This document shows, piece after piece, positions 41,786-50,974 of a stretch of DNA of 64,000 nt. The notes under the pieces were generated by a model. The model was not told where the DNA came from. It saw only the letters and a list, made by a program, of their open reading frames with translations, and searched no databases. Source of the DNA: Rubrivivax gelatinosus IL144. GTDB taxonomy: Bacteria; Pseudomonadota; Gammaproteobacteria; Burkholderiales; Burkholderiaceae_C. Position numbers and translations under genes: made by a program. Each line of letters opens with the position of its first letter. The first letter of the stretch is position 1. Location of the stretch: NCBI RefSeq assembly GCF_000284255.1, contig NC_017075.1, positions 4,340,001 through 4,404,000 on the forward strand, written 5' to 3'.

Positions 41786-42442
41786 ATGCTCACCGTCAAC
41801 AAGCTCATCCCCCAGGGCCGCGGCCTCGCCGGCGCGCTGCTCAAGCGCGCCCCGGCCGTGGAGCTGGACTGGGACACGCGGCAGAAGAGCCGCTTCGACG
41901 CCACCGACAGCGCCGGGCGCACGCTCGGCGTCTTCCTGCCGCGCGGCAGCGTGGTGCGCGGTGGCGACGTGCTCGTCGCCGAGGACGGCTCGCTGGTGCG
42001 CGTGGCCGCCGCGGCGCAGCCGGTGCTCGTCGTGCGCGCCGCGACGCCTTTCGAGCTGACGCGTGCCGCCTACCACCTGGGCAACCGCCACGTGGCGCTG
42101 GAACTGCGCCACGAGCACCTGAAGCTCGAACCCGACCACGTGCTCGCCGAGATGCTGCGCCGCATGGGGCTGGACGTCGCCGAGGCGCACGAAGGCTTCG
42201 AACCCGAGGGCGGCGCCTATGCAGCCGAAGGGCACGGACACGATCACGCGCATGACCACGGGCATGACCATGCCCATGAGCACGCCCACGGCGGCTGCGG
42301 TCACGACCATGGCCACGAACACGGCGCGGGCTGCGGTCACGATCACGCCCACGATCACGCGCCGAAGCAGCACGGTCACGGCGGCGGCTGCGGTGGCCAT
42401 GGCCACGGCGGTGGCTGCGGCGGCTGCGGCCACGAGCACTGA
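41786..42442 (+). CDS. ureE: Urease accessory protein UreE with long histidine-rich tail
   Basis: The 218-residue nickel metallochaperone opens [11 protein letters not shown] and has an N-terminal peptide-binding domain and the metal domain with YHLGNRHV and [20 protein letters not shown] as short motifs. From about residue 150 it continues into a tail of some 70 residues dominated by His and Gly (repeats like [12 protein letters not shown] and [10 protein letters not shown]), far longer than in E. coli relatives. This tail should store or buffer nickel. AGGA precedes the ATG at 41786. Followed directly by ureF. Confidence 0.95.
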   Translation: MLTVNKLIPQGRGLAGALLKRAPAVELDWDTRQKSRFDATDSAGRTLGVFLPRGSVVRGGDVLVAEDGSLVRVAAAAQPVLVVRAATPFELTRAAYHLGNRHVALELRHEHLKLEPDHVLAEMLRRMGLDVAEAHEGFEPEGGAYAAEGHGHDHAHDHGHDHAHEHAHGGCGHDHGHEHGAGCGHDHAHDHAPKQHGHGGGCGGHGHGGGCGGCGHEH

Positions 42443-42443
42443 G

Positions 42444-43127
42444 GTGCAGGCGCCGACGCTGCTGCGCCTGATCTGGCTGGCCTCGCCGGCGCTGCCGGTC
42501 GGCGGCTTCAGCTACTCCGAAGGGCTGGAAGCGGCGGTCGACGCCGGCCGGCTGCAAGGCGAAGCCGGCGCGCGCGCCTGGCTGCTGGCGCAGCTGGAGC
42601 TGACGCTGGCGCGCGCCGACGGCCCCGCGCTGGTGCAGGCCATGCACGCCTGGCGCGACGGCGATGCGGCGCGCGTGCGCGCGCTCAACGACTGGGTGCA
42701 GGCCAGCCGCGAGAGCGCCGAGTTCCGGCTGCAGGCCGAGCAGATGGGGCGCTCGCTGGTCGAATGGCTGAAGAACGGCGAGCAGGCCGGCGACGCGCGC
42801 ATCGCCGCGCTGGCCGCGCTGCCGCCGGCGCCGACCTGGCCGATCGGCTTCGCGCTCGCCGCGGTGCTGGCCGGCGCGCCCGAACGCGAGGCGCTGCTGG
42901 CCTTCGGCTTCGGCTGGTGCGAGAACCTGGTGCAGGCGGCGATGAAGGCCGTGCCGCTGGGCCAGGCCGCGGCGCAGCGCATCCTCGCCGCGCTGGCCGC
43001 GGCGCTGCCGGCGGCCGCCGAACGTGCGCTCGCCGCCGACGACGCCGGCCGTGTCGCCTTCGCGCCGATGCTGGCGGTGCTGTCGGCGCGGCACGAGGCG
43101 CAGTACTCGCGGCTGTTCAGGTCCTGA
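42444..43127 (+). CDS. ureF: Urease accessory protein UreF
   Basis: The 227-residue helical protein contains [21 protein letters not shown] (recognised by its parts [16 protein letters not shown] and [11 protein letters not shown]), the UreF signature. It gates nickel delivery and GTP hydrolysis by UreG on the urease apoprotein. The start is read as GTG 42444, one base after the ureE stop. No ATG precedes the conserved region in frame except ones lying within ureE. Cytoplasmic; co-translated with ureE. Confidence 0.93.
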   Translation: MQAPTLLRLIWLASPALPVGGFSYSEGLEAAVDAGRLQGEAGARAWLLAQLELTLARADGPALVQAMHAWRDGDAARVRALNDWVQASRESAEFRLQAEQMGRSLVEWLKNGEQAGDARIAALAALPPAPTWPIGFALAAVLAGAPEREALLAFGFGWCENLVQAAMKAVPLGQAAAQRILAALAAALPAAAERALAADDAGRVAFAPMLAVLSARHEAQYSRLFRS

Positions 43128-43158
43128 GCGCGGGCACGCTTGCTGCATGATCTGCGGC

Positions 43159-43806
<648 letters not shown>

Positions 43807-43897
43807 GCGCGGCGGTTCACGTTTCTTTGCAGCGTCGGCGTCAACGCCGGGCGGGCGCGGCGCGATGATCGGATATCCCCTCCGCAAGGAGCCTCGC

Positions 43898-44389
43898 ATG
43901 CGCAGAACGATCTCCCACCCGCTGAAGTGCGCCGCCGCGGCGCTGGCGCTGCTCGCGGCCGGGGCCGCCAGTGCCCATACCTCGGTCTCGGTCGGCGTCG
44001 ACCTGGGCTGGATCGGCGCGCCGGTCTACGGCCGCGTCGTCGCCGGCGACCCGTACTGGCCGGGCCCGCGCTACTGGGGGCCGCCGGTCTACCGGCCGTG
44101 GGTAGCGCTGCCGCCGCCGGTCATCTACGCGCCGCCGCCGGTGGTCTACGCGCCCCCGGTCGTCGTCGCGCCGCCGCCGCCGCGCGTGCACGGCTCGGAA
44201 TCGGTGCCGCCGCGCAAACCCGACCCGATCATCTACCCGCGCAACGGCCAGGACGATCGCCAGACCGAGACCGACCGCCAGGCCTGCAACCGCTGGGCGA
44301 CGACGCAGAAGGCGGCGATGGAGGACGCCTCGGTCTTCCAGCGCGCCGTCGAAGCCTGCATGGACGGCCGCGGCTACTCGATGCGCTGA
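43898..44389 (+). CDS. Small exported proline-rich protein, unknown function
   Basis: The 163-residue protein has a signal peptide ending GAASAH, then a tract rich in Pro, Tyr and Val (repeats such as PPPVIYAPPPVVYAPP), and a C-terminal domain with QTETDRQACNRWATTQ and VEACMDGRGYSMR. The latter pattern, with two cysteines, is common in small betaproteobacterial envelope proteins of unknown role. AAGGA just before the ATG at 43898 fixes the start. A longer in-frame start at 43865 lacks a site. It ends before a strong bidirectional terminator. Confidence 0.75.
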   Translation: MRRTISHPLKCAAAALALLAAGAASAHTSVSVGVDLGWIGAPVYGRVVAGDPYWPGPRYWGPPVYRPWVALPPPVIYAPPPVVYAPPVVVAPPPPRVHGSESVPPRKPDPIIYPRNGQDDRQTETDRQACNRWATTQKAAMEDASVFQRAVEACMDGRGYSMR

Positions 44390-44403
44390 CGCGCCAGCCG
44401 CCC

Positions 44404-44438
44404 AAAAAGACGGGGCCCGCCGGCGACGGCGGGCCCCG
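44404..44438. terminator. Bidirectional terminator between the exported protein and feoB
   Basis: CGGGGCCCGCCG (44411-44422) and CGGCGGGCCCCG (44427-44438) form a 12-bp perfect stem with a GCGA loop. The minus-strand exit reads TCTTTTTGGG, a good T-run for feoB. The plus-strand exit (TGTGCTTTC) is weaker. Confidence 0.85.
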
Positions 44439-44455
44439 TGTGCTTTCGGCAGGTC

Positions 44456-46339
44456 TTACAGCCCGAACGCCAGCGCGACGTGATAGGTGGCGAAGGCCGC
44501 CACGTAGGCCAGCGCGAACAGGTAGCCGGCGGTGACCAGCGGCCACTTCCAGCCGCCGGTCTCGCGTTTGATCGTCGCCAGCGTCGACAGGCACTGCGGC
44601 GCGAAGACGAACCAGGCCATCAGCGCCAGCGCGGTGGCCATCGACCAGTCCTGCGCCAGCAGCGGCGCCAGCGCGCTGCCGGCCTCGTCGCCGGCGTCGC
44701 CGACCGCGTAGACCGTGGCCAGCGCCGCGACCGCGACCTCACGCGCGCCCATCGCCGGCACCAGCGCGATGCTGATCTGCCAGTTGAAGCCGATCGGCTC
44801 GAAGACGACGGCCAGCGCCTGGCCGATGCGCCCGGCCAGGCTGTATTCGATCGCCGGCTGCGTCGCGCCTTCCGGCGGCGCCGGGAAGCTCGACAGCGCC
44901 CACAGCACGACCGTCAGCACCAGGATCACGCCGCCGACGCGGCGCAGGAAGATCGTCGCGCGCTGCCACAGGCCCAGCGCCACCGAACGCACCGTCGGCC
45001 AGTGGTAGGCCGGCAGTTCCATCATCAGCGTGCGCACCTGGCGCTTGCCGCTGCCGAAACGCTTGAGCACCCAGGCGACGGCGAACGCGCCGAAGATGCC
45101 GGCCATGTAGAGCGCGAACAGCACGACGCCCTGCAGCTCCAGCCCGCCGGCCACCTGGCGCGACGGGATGAAGGCGGCGATCAGCAGCGCGTAGACCGGC
45201 AGCCGCGCCGAGCAGGTCATCATCGGCGCGAGCAGGATGGTGACGATGCGGTCGCGCGGGTCGGCGATCGTGCGCGTGGCCATGATGCCGGGGATGGCAC
45301 AGGCGAAGCTCGACAGCAGCGGGATGAACGAACGCCCCGAGAGCCCGACGCCGCCCATCAGCCGGTCGAGCAGGAAGGCCGCTCGCGGCAGGTAGCCCGA
45401 CTCTTCCAGCAGCAGGATGAAGAAGAACAGGATCAGGATCTGCGGCAGGAAGACGACGACCCCGCCCAGGCCGGCGATCAGACCGTCGACGACGAAGCTG
45501 CGCAGCACGCCTTCGGGCAGCGCACCGCCGACCGTCTGGCCAACGGCCGCGGTGGCGGCCTCGATCCAGCCCATCGGGGCCTCGGCCCAGGCGAACACCG
45601 CCTGGAAGACCAGGAACAGCAGCAGCGCCAGGATGGCCGGCCCGGCCACCGGATGCAGCACGACGCGGTCGATGCGGTCGCTGGCCGTCTCGGGCATCGC
45701 CTTGTCGAGGTCCAGGCGCTCCAGGATGGCCTGCACCGTGTGGTGGTCGCCGTCGAGGTGCAGCTTGTCGTGCGCGGGCTGCGGCGCGCGCCACAGCGTC
45801 TTGTCTTCGAGCAGCGCACGCAGCGCGCGGTCGCCGTCGGTCTTGATGCCGACCGTCGGCACGACCGGCACGCCGAGCTCGCGCGACAGCGCCTCGGCGT
45901 CGACCGGAATGCCGCGGCGCGCGGCCATGTCGGCCATGTTCAGCGCGACGATGCAGGGCAGGCCCAGGCGCTGCACCGCCAGCACCAGGCGCAGGTTGCG
46001 GCGCAGGTTGGTCGCGTCGACGACGCAGACGACGACGTCCGGGCGGCGTTCGCCCTTGGCGCGGCCGTAGAGCACGTCGACGGTGACGCGCTCGTCGGGC
46101 GAACGCGGGTGCAGGCTGTAGGCACCGGGCAGGTCGAGCACGCGCAGCGTCTTGCCGGCGGCGGTGCGGAACACGCCTTCCTTGCGCTCGACGGTGACGC
46201 CGGCGTAGTTGGCCACCTTCTGGCGGCTGCCGGTCAGCAGGTTGAACAGCGCCGTCTTGCCGCAGTTCGGATTGCCCACGAGGGCGACCAGCTGGCCGCC
46301 GGGATGAAAGTGGACGACGGTCTCGTGGCAGCCGCTCAT
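44456..46339 (-). CDS. feoB: Ferrous iron transporter FeoB
   Basis: The 627-residue protein has an N-terminal G domain with GNPNCGKT at 22-29, DLPGAYSL (G3) and NMADMA in the G4 position, then a helical guanine-dissociation region and about eight to ten membrane helices with FACAIPGIMATRTI and two GATE-type modules. It moves Fe(II) across the inner membrane under GTP-dependent control. It is somewhat shorter than E. coli FeoB (773 aa). It overlaps feoA by 4 nt. The operon has a Fur-type box. Confidence 0.96.
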   Translation of the reverse strand: MSGCHETVVHFHPGGQLVALVGNPNCGKTALFNLLTGSRQKVANYAGVTVERKEGVFRTAAGKTLRVLDLPGAYSLHPRSPDERVTVDVLYGRAKGERRPDVVVCVVDATNLRRNLRLVLAVQRLGLPCIVALNMADMAARRGIPVDAEALSRELGVPVVPTVGIKTDGDRALRALLEDKTLWRAPQPAHDKLHLDGDHHTVQAILERLDLDKAMPETASDRIDRVVLHPVAGPAILALLLFLVFQAVFAWAEAPMGWIEAATAAVGQTVGGALPEGVLRSFVVDGLIAGLGGVVVFLPQILILFFFILLLEESGYLPRAAFLLDRLMGGVGLSGRSFIPLLSSFACAIPGIMATRTIADPRDRIVTILLAPMMTCSARLPVYALLIAAFIPSRQVAGGLELQGVVLFALYMAGIFGAFAVAWVLKRFGSGKRQVRTLMMELPAYHWPTVRSVALGLWQRATIFLRRVGGVILVLTVVLWALSSFPAPPEGATQPAIEYSLAGRIGQALAVVFEPIGFNWQISIALVPAMGAREVAVAALATVYAVGDAGDEAGSALAPLLAQDWSMATALALMAWFVFAPQCLSTLATIKRETGGWKWPLVTAGYLFALAYVAAFATYHVALAFGL

Positions 46340-46680
46340 AGCGGCTCGACACGCACGCAGGCGGCCTCGGCGCGGCGCAGCGCGAAGGTCGACTGGCCGA
46401 CGCGCACGACCAGCGGGTCGCCGCCCCAGACGCTGCGCGTCGTCACCGTGACGCGTTCACCGGGCAGGAAGCCGATCTCGGCCAGCCAGCGCGCCCAGTC
46501 GGGCGCCAGCGCCGGCGCGGCCACCGACAGCACGCGGCACGGCAGGCCGGTGGCGGCGGCATCGAGAGAGACTGCGGCGGGCTTGGCGCCCGGGCCCGGC
46601 GCCGGAGACGGCGAACTCGCCACCGGCATCAGCGCCGGCGACGGAGTGCGGAAGAAGGAGCCAAAGCCCATGATCGGCAT
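46336..46680 (-). CDS. feoA: FeoA-type SH3-domain protein with N-terminal extension
   Basis: The 114-residue protein ends in a FeoA domain (PDWARWLAEIGFLPGERVTV, GGDPLVVRVGQSTFALRR), an SH3-like fold that assists FeoB. Ahead of it are about 40 residues rich in Pro, Ala and Ser that ordinary FeoA (75-85 aa) lacks. The ATG at 46680 is chosen because longer frames run through the promoter and Fur box. 46671 is an alternative, and no clear ribosome site is seen for either. It overlaps feoB by 4 nt. Confidence 0.85.
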   Translation of the reverse strand: MPIMGFGSFFRTPSPALMPVASSPSPAPGPGAKPAAVSLDAAATGLPCRVLSVAAPALAPDWARWLAEIGFLPGERVTVTTRSVWGGDPLVVRVGQSTFALRRAEAACVRVEPL

Positions 46681-46682
46681 CA

Positions 46683-46728
46683 AATGCGAATATTTCTCAT
46701 TATGTGCCTGGACAAAACCCTTGCACAA
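46683..46728 (-). promoter_or_regulatory. feoAB promoter with Fur-type box
   Basis: AATGCGAATATTTCTCATT (46683-46701) matches the Fur consensus AATGAGAATNATTCTCATT closely and is largely palindromic. On the minus strand it overlaps a -10 CATAAT (46699-46704) that is 18 bp from a -35-like TTGTGC (46723-46728). Iron-Fur would block this promoter. This low-GC patch stands out from the surroundings. Confidence 0.78.
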
Positions 46729-46847
46729 GCAAAACCGCCTCGCGACTTGACATCGCTCAATCCAGCCGGGGCGGCGCCGCGTCGCCGTGACTTATCGCCG
46801 CCGCGGGCGGCCATGCGACACTTCGCTGTCACCTGTCTCCCGTGCCC

Positions 46848-47816
46848 ATGCTGATCAACTGCGTCGCCTACCGCCACGGCGTCAAGCTCGCCGACATCGC
46901 GGTCGAGGCCATCAGCGACCACCTCTCCGTCCCCGACACCCTGGTCTGGGTCGCGCTGCGGGATCCGAGCGACGAGGAACTGGCGACGATGCAGCGCGAG
47001 TTCGGCCTGCACGAACTGGCCGTCGAGGACGCGCGCCACGGCCACCAGCGGCCGAAGATCGAGGAGTACGGGGACATGCTGTTCACCGTCGTGCACCTGC
47101 TCGAGTACGGGCCGACCGACGAGCTGCAGCGCGGCGAGCTGGCGATCTTCGCCGGGCCGAACTACGTGGTCTCGGTGCGCAACGGCAGCACCCAGGGCTT
47201 CGTCGGCGTGCGTGCGCGCTGCGAACGTTCGCCCGAACTCCTCAAGCAAGGCGCCGGCTTCGTCTTCTACGCGCTGCTGGACGCGGCGGTCGACCGCTAC
47301 TTCCCGCTGGTCGAGGAGCTGGAGAACCTCGTCGACGGCATCGAGACGCAGATCTTCGAGCCCGGCGCCGCGCGGCGCAGCATCGAGCAGCTCTACGACG
47401 TCAAGCGCCGCCTGGGCGTGCTGCGCCACGCGGTGCTGCCGCTGGTCGACCCGGTGATGCGCCTGCACGGCAGCCGCACGCCGACGGCCTGCACCGGCAC
47501 GCAGGAGTACTTCCGCGACGTCTCAGACCACCTCATGCGCATCAACGGCACGCTCGACGCGCTGCGCGAAACCGTGACCACCGCGATCCAGGTGAACCTG
47601 TCGATGGTGACGATCGAGGAGAGCGAGACCACCAAGCGCCTGGCCGCCTGGGCCGGGATCTTCGCCGTGGCGACGGCCTTCGTCGGCGTCTGGGGAATGA
47701 ATTTCAAGTACATGCCCGAGCTCGACTGGCGCTGGGGCTATCCGGCGGCGCTGGGCGTCATCGGCTCCGTCTGCGCGCTGATGTACTGGCGCTTCAAGAA
47801 ACTGGGATGGCTGTGA
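46848..47816 (+). CDS. CorA-family magnesium/divalent cation transporter
   Basis: The 322-residue protein has a large cytoplasmic N-terminal domain (VWVALRDPSDEEL, EDARHGHQRPKIEEYGDMLF), a long coiled stalk, and two C-terminal helices with the pore motif GMNF in FVGVWGMNFKYMPEL. It should form a pentameric channel for Mg or Co/Ni. ATG 46848 is preferred to GTG 46842. The 150-bp gap before it holds the divergent feo promoter. It is next to a small cysteine-rich gene that overlaps its end by 10 nt. Confidence 0.92.
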   Translation: MLINCVAYRHGVKLADIAVEAISDHLSVPDTLVWVALRDPSDEELATMQREFGLHELAVEDARHGHQRPKIEEYGDMLFTVVHLLEYGPTDELQRGELAIFAGPNYVVSVRNGSTQGFVGVRARCERSPELLKQGAGFVFYALLDAAVDRYFPLVEELENLVDGIETQIFEPGAARRSIEQLYDVKRRLGVLRHAVLPLVDPVMRLHGSRTPTACTGTQEYFRDVSDHLMRINGTLDALRETVTTAIQVNLSMVTIEESETTKRLAAWAGIFAVATAFVGVWGMNFKYMPELDWRWGYPAALGVIGSVCALMYWRFKKLGWL

Positions 47817-48022
47817 ACCAAGACAAGAAAGACACCTGCCCGCGCTGCGGCGCGTCCTTCCACTGCGGCATCGCCGGGCCCGGCCCCTGCGCCTGCACCC
47901 AGGTCAAGCTCGACACCCGCCCGCTGCGCGCGATGATGTCGCTGTACCCCAGCTGTCTGTGCCCGGACTGCCTGCGCGCCATCGCCGCCGGCGCGCCGGT
48001 GGAAGCGCCGGCACGGGGCTGA
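47807..48022 (+). CDS. Small cysteine-rich protein (CWC family-like)
   Basis: The 71-residue protein contains DTCPRCGASFHCG, GPCACTQV and SCLCPDCLRAI, giving eight cysteines with spacing like the cysteine-rich CWC family, probably one or two zinc knuckles. No signal peptide. It starts inside the corA-like gene (10-nt overlap in another frame), which suggests translational coupling. Function unknown; a metal-binding companion of the transporter is possible. Confidence 0.8.
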   Translation: MAVNQDKKDTCPRCGASFHCGIAGPGPCACTQVKLDTRPLRAMMSLYPSCLCPDCLRAIAAGAPVEAPARG

Positions 48023-48115
48023 GCCCGCGCCGGCGTCGTTCTCAGCCCTCGCGCGTGCAATCGCGCTCGGGCCTTCGGCAGGCGCAGAACGCCTTCCGGC
48101 GTCCTGCGTCCAGGC

Positions 48116-49735
48116 TCAGTGCGCGCCGCCGGCGTCGGCGGGGGCGGCTCCGGCGCCAGGACGCCGCGGCGAGGTCATCCAGATCAGCGCGACCAGCGCG
48201 ACGAACAGCAGACCCGACATGTAGAACACGTCGGTCACGGCCATCGTGTAGGCCTGCTGGTCGATCAGCCGGTTCAGCGAAGCGTTGGCCTGATCGGCGC
48301 TGTAGCCGGCGGCGGCGAACTGGGCCAGCACGCCCTGGGTCGTCGCGTCGCGTGCGCCGCTGCTGATCGCCTCGACGAGCTGGGCGTGGTGCAGCGAGGC
48401 GCGGTTGTCCCACAGCGTCGTGAACAGCGAGGTGCCGACGGCGCCCGCGGTGATGCGCACGAAGTTCGACAGCCCCGAGGCGGCCGGCATCTGCTCGGGC
48501 TTCAGGCCGTTGAAGATGATGGCCTGCAGCGGCACGAAGAAGAAGGCCATCGCCGCGCCCTGCAGCACGATGGGCAGCAGGATCACGCTGGGCGGCACCT
48601 GGGTGTTGAACCAGGAGCGCATCCACAGCACCAGCCCGAAGCCGAGGAAGGCGACGGTCGCCAGCTTGCGCGGATCCATGCGGCCGACGTTCTTGCCGAC
48701 CCAGGGCGACAGCGCGATCGCCAGGATGCCGACCGGCGCCGTCACCATGCCGGCCCAGGTCGCCGTGTAGCCCATCCACTGCTGCAGCCACAGCGGCAGC
48801 AGCACGACGTTGCCGAAGAACACGCCGTAGGCCACCGACAGCGCCGTCGTGCCGAGCAGGAAGTCGCGCCGGCCGAACAGCCGCAGGTCGACGATCGGAT
48901 GCCGGTCGGTCAGCTCCCAGGCGAGGAAGAACAGGAAACCGACCGCGGCGACGACCGCCAGCACGACGATCTGCGTCGACGCGAACCAGTCGAGCTCCTT
49001 GCCCTTGTCGACCATGATCTGCATCGCGCCGACCCAGATCACCAGCAGCCCGAGGCCGACGCCGTCGACCGGCACCTTGCGCGGCCCGGGGTCGCGCGTG
49101 CGGTAGATCGACCAGGTCAGCAGCGCCGCGAACAGGCCCACCGGCACGTTGATGTAGAAGATCCAGGGCCAGGACAGGTTGTCGGTCAGCCAGCCGCCGA
49201 GCAGCGGCCCGACCACCGGCGCAACCATCGTCGTCATCGCCCACAAGGCCATCGCCATGCCGGCCTTGGCCGGCGGGTAGCTGGCCAGCAGCAGGGTCTG
49301 CGACAGCGGGATCATCGGCCCCGAAACCATGCCCTGGAAGATGCGGAAGGCGATCAGCGACTCGATGTTCGGCGCCATGCCGCACAGCCAGGACGCGAGC
49401 ACGAACAGCACGACGCTGGCGACGAACAGCCGCACCTGGCCGAAACGCTGCGTCAGCCAGCCGGTCAGCGGCACGGCGATGGCGTTGGCGACGGCGAACG
49501 AGGTGATGACCCAGGTGCCCTGCTGCGGGCTGACGCCCAGGTCGCCCGAGATCGCCGGGATCGAGACGTTGGCGATCGAGGTGTCGAGCACCGTCATGAA
49601 GGTCGCCAGCGACAGCGCCAGCGTGCCGGCGATGCGCGCACCGCCTTGCAGCGGCGGGAACGCCGGTGCACGCGGCGGCGCGGCAGGCCGCGGCGCCGGA
49701 GCCTCGGCCGGCGCGGAAGCGGTGGTGGCGCTCAT
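48116..49735 (-). CDS. emrB: DHA2-family MFS multidrug transporter, EmrB-like
   Basis: The 539-residue protein has about 14 membrane helices and the DHA2 signature motifs: FMTVLDTSIANVSIPAI in the first helix, SPQQGTWVITSFAVANAI, and GPLLGGWLTDNLSWPWIFYI as shorter recognised parts (LGGWLTDNLSWPWIF). A roughly 30-residue Pro/Ala-rich cytoplasmic tail precedes helix 1. It exports drugs or toxic compounds with EmrA and the outer-membrane protein. It follows emrA with 1 bp between. The family is firm; the substrate is not visible. Confidence 0.92.
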   Translation of the reverse strand: MSATTASAPAEAPAPRPAAPPRAPAFPPLQGGARIAGTLALSLATFMTVLDTSIANVSIPAISGDLGVSPQQGTWVITSFAVANAIAVPLTGWLTQRFGQVRLFVASVVLFVLASWLCGMAPNIESLIAFRIFQGMVSGPMIPLSQTLLLASYPPAKAGMAMALWAMTTMVAPVVGPLLGGWLTDNLSWPWIFYINVPVGLFAALLTWSIYRTRDPGPRKVPVDGVGLGLLVIWVGAMQIMVDKGKELDWFASTQIVVLAVVAAVGFLFFLAWELTDRHPIVDLRLFGRRDFLLGTTALSVAYGVFFGNVVLLPLWLQQWMGYTATWAGMVTAPVGILAIALSPWVGKNVGRMDPRKLATVAFLGFGLVLWMRSWFNTQVPPSVILLPIVLQGAAMAFFFVPLQAIIFNGLKPEQMPAASGLSNFVRITAGAVGTSLFTTLWDNRASLHHAQLVEAISSGARDATTQGVLAQFAAAGYSADQANASLNRLIDQQAYTMAVTDVFYMSGLLFVALVALIWMTSPRRPGAGAAPADAGGAH

Positions 49736-49736
49736 C

Positions 49737-50954
49737 TCAGCCCTTGACCGGGCGCCCCAGGTTGCGGGCGATGATCTCGTGCACGCGACGATCGGCGGCT
49801 TCGCCGGCGGCGTCGAAGACCGCGGTGCGGTTGGTCGAGCGGTTCACCGCCGCCAGCACCGGCTCGCCGCGCGTGTCGGCGGTGTCGACGCTGGCTTCCA
49901 TCGACAGGCCGACGCGCAGCGGGTGCTCGGACAGCTGCTTGGCGTCGAGTTCGATGCGCACCGGCACGCGCTGCACGACCTTGATCCAGTTGCCGGTCGC
50001 GTTCTGCGCCGGCAGCAGCGCGAAGGCGCTGCCGGTGCCGGCGCCGACGCCGACGACGTGGCCTTCGTACTCGACGCGGCTGCCGTAGAGGTCGGCGGTC
50101 AGCTTGACCGGCTGGCCGATGCGCATGTCGCGCAGCTGGCCTTCCTTGAAGTTGGCCTCGACCCAGACCTGCTCCAGCGGCACCACCGACATCAGCGGCG
50201 TGCCCGGCGCGACACGCTGGCCGACCTGCACCGAGCGCTTGGCGACCTGGCCGGCGATCGGCGCCGGCAGCTCGGTGCGCTGCAGCGCCAGCCAGGCCTC
50301 GCGCACCGCGGCGGCGGCGCGTTCGACGTTGGGATGGTGCTCGGGCGTCGTGCCGTCGGTCAGCGCGCGGTTGGACGTCGCCTGCTCCTGCGCGGCGGCG
50401 AGCGCCGAACGCGCCGCGGCCAGCGCGCTCCTGGCCGAGGCCAGCGTGGTCTCGGCGTGTTTCATCTCTTCGCCGCCGACGGCGCCGCTGGCCAGCAGCG
50501 GGCGGCGGCGCGCCAGGTCGTCGGCCGCACGCTGGGCCTCGGCCTCCGCCCGCGCGACCTCGGCTTCGCGCAGGCGCACGTTGGCGGCGTAGGTGGCGTC
50601 GTTGGCGTAGACGGTGCGCACCTCGCGCACGGTCTGCGCGAGCTGGGCCTCGGCGCGGTCCAGCGCCAGCTTGGCGTCGGCGGCGTCGAGCTTGACCAGC
50701 GGCTGGCCGGCCTTGACGAGGTCGGTGTCGTCGGCGAGCACCGCGAGCACGGTGCCGGCGACCTGCGGCGTGATCTGCACGACCTGGCCCTGGACGTAGG
50801 CGTTGTCGGTGCTCTCGTGGTGGCGCTGCGTCAGCAGCCACCAGCCGCCGTAGAGGATGGCGGCGGCGGCCGTGACGCCGGCGGCGGCCAGCAGGGCGGG
50901 CTTGCGCTTGGCCCCCGGATCGGCGGCGGCGGGGGTGGAAGTCGATTCGCTCAT
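49737..50954 (-). CDS. emrA: Membrane fusion protein, EmrA/HlyD-like
   Basis: The 405-residue protein has a short cytoplasmic tail, one membrane helix at about 20-40, then STDNAYVQGQVVQITPQVAGTV (parts STDNAYVQG and ITPQVAGTV), the EmrA lipoyl half-motif. A long alpha-hairpin rich in Ala/Arg/Glu follows, then ELPAPIAGQVAKRSVQVGQ and a beta-barrel. It bridges EmrB to an outer-membrane channel. It starts 20 bp after the tolC-like gene ends. The last 60 residues, after SMEASVDT, are longer than usual. Confidence 0.92.
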   Translation of the reverse strand: MSESTSTPAAADPGAKRKPALLAAAGVTAAAAILYGGWWLLTQRHHESTDNAYVQGQVVQITPQVAGTVLAVLADDTDLVKAGQPLVKLDAADAKLALDRAEAQLAQTVREVRTVYANDATYAANVRLREAEVARAEAEAQRAADDLARRRPLLASGAVGGEEMKHAETTLASARSALAAARSALAAAQEQATSNRALTDGTTPEHHPNVERAAAAVREAWLALQRTELPAPIAGQVAKRSVQVGQRVAPGTPLMSVVPLEQVWVEANFKEGQLRDMRIGQPVKLTADLYGSRVEYEGHVVGVGAGTGSAFALLPAQNATGNWIKVVQRVPVRIELDAKQLSEHPLRVGLSMEASVDTADTRGEPVLAAVNRSTNRTAVFDAAGEAADRRVHEIIARNLGRPVKG

Positions 50955-50974
50955 GATGACGTCGGGTTCTGGGT

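Noticed and set aside
37484..42439. A 1651-codon open frame on the minus strand
   Set aside because: It lies opposite the TonB receptor, sensor kinase and ureE genes and is rich in Arg, Ala, Gly and His with no domain. It is a by-product of strongly GC-biased third positions on the coding strand.
46681..46728. Extending FeoA to the ATG at 46728
   Set aside because: It would place the Fur box and -10 element inside the coding region, and the added residues resemble no FeoA.
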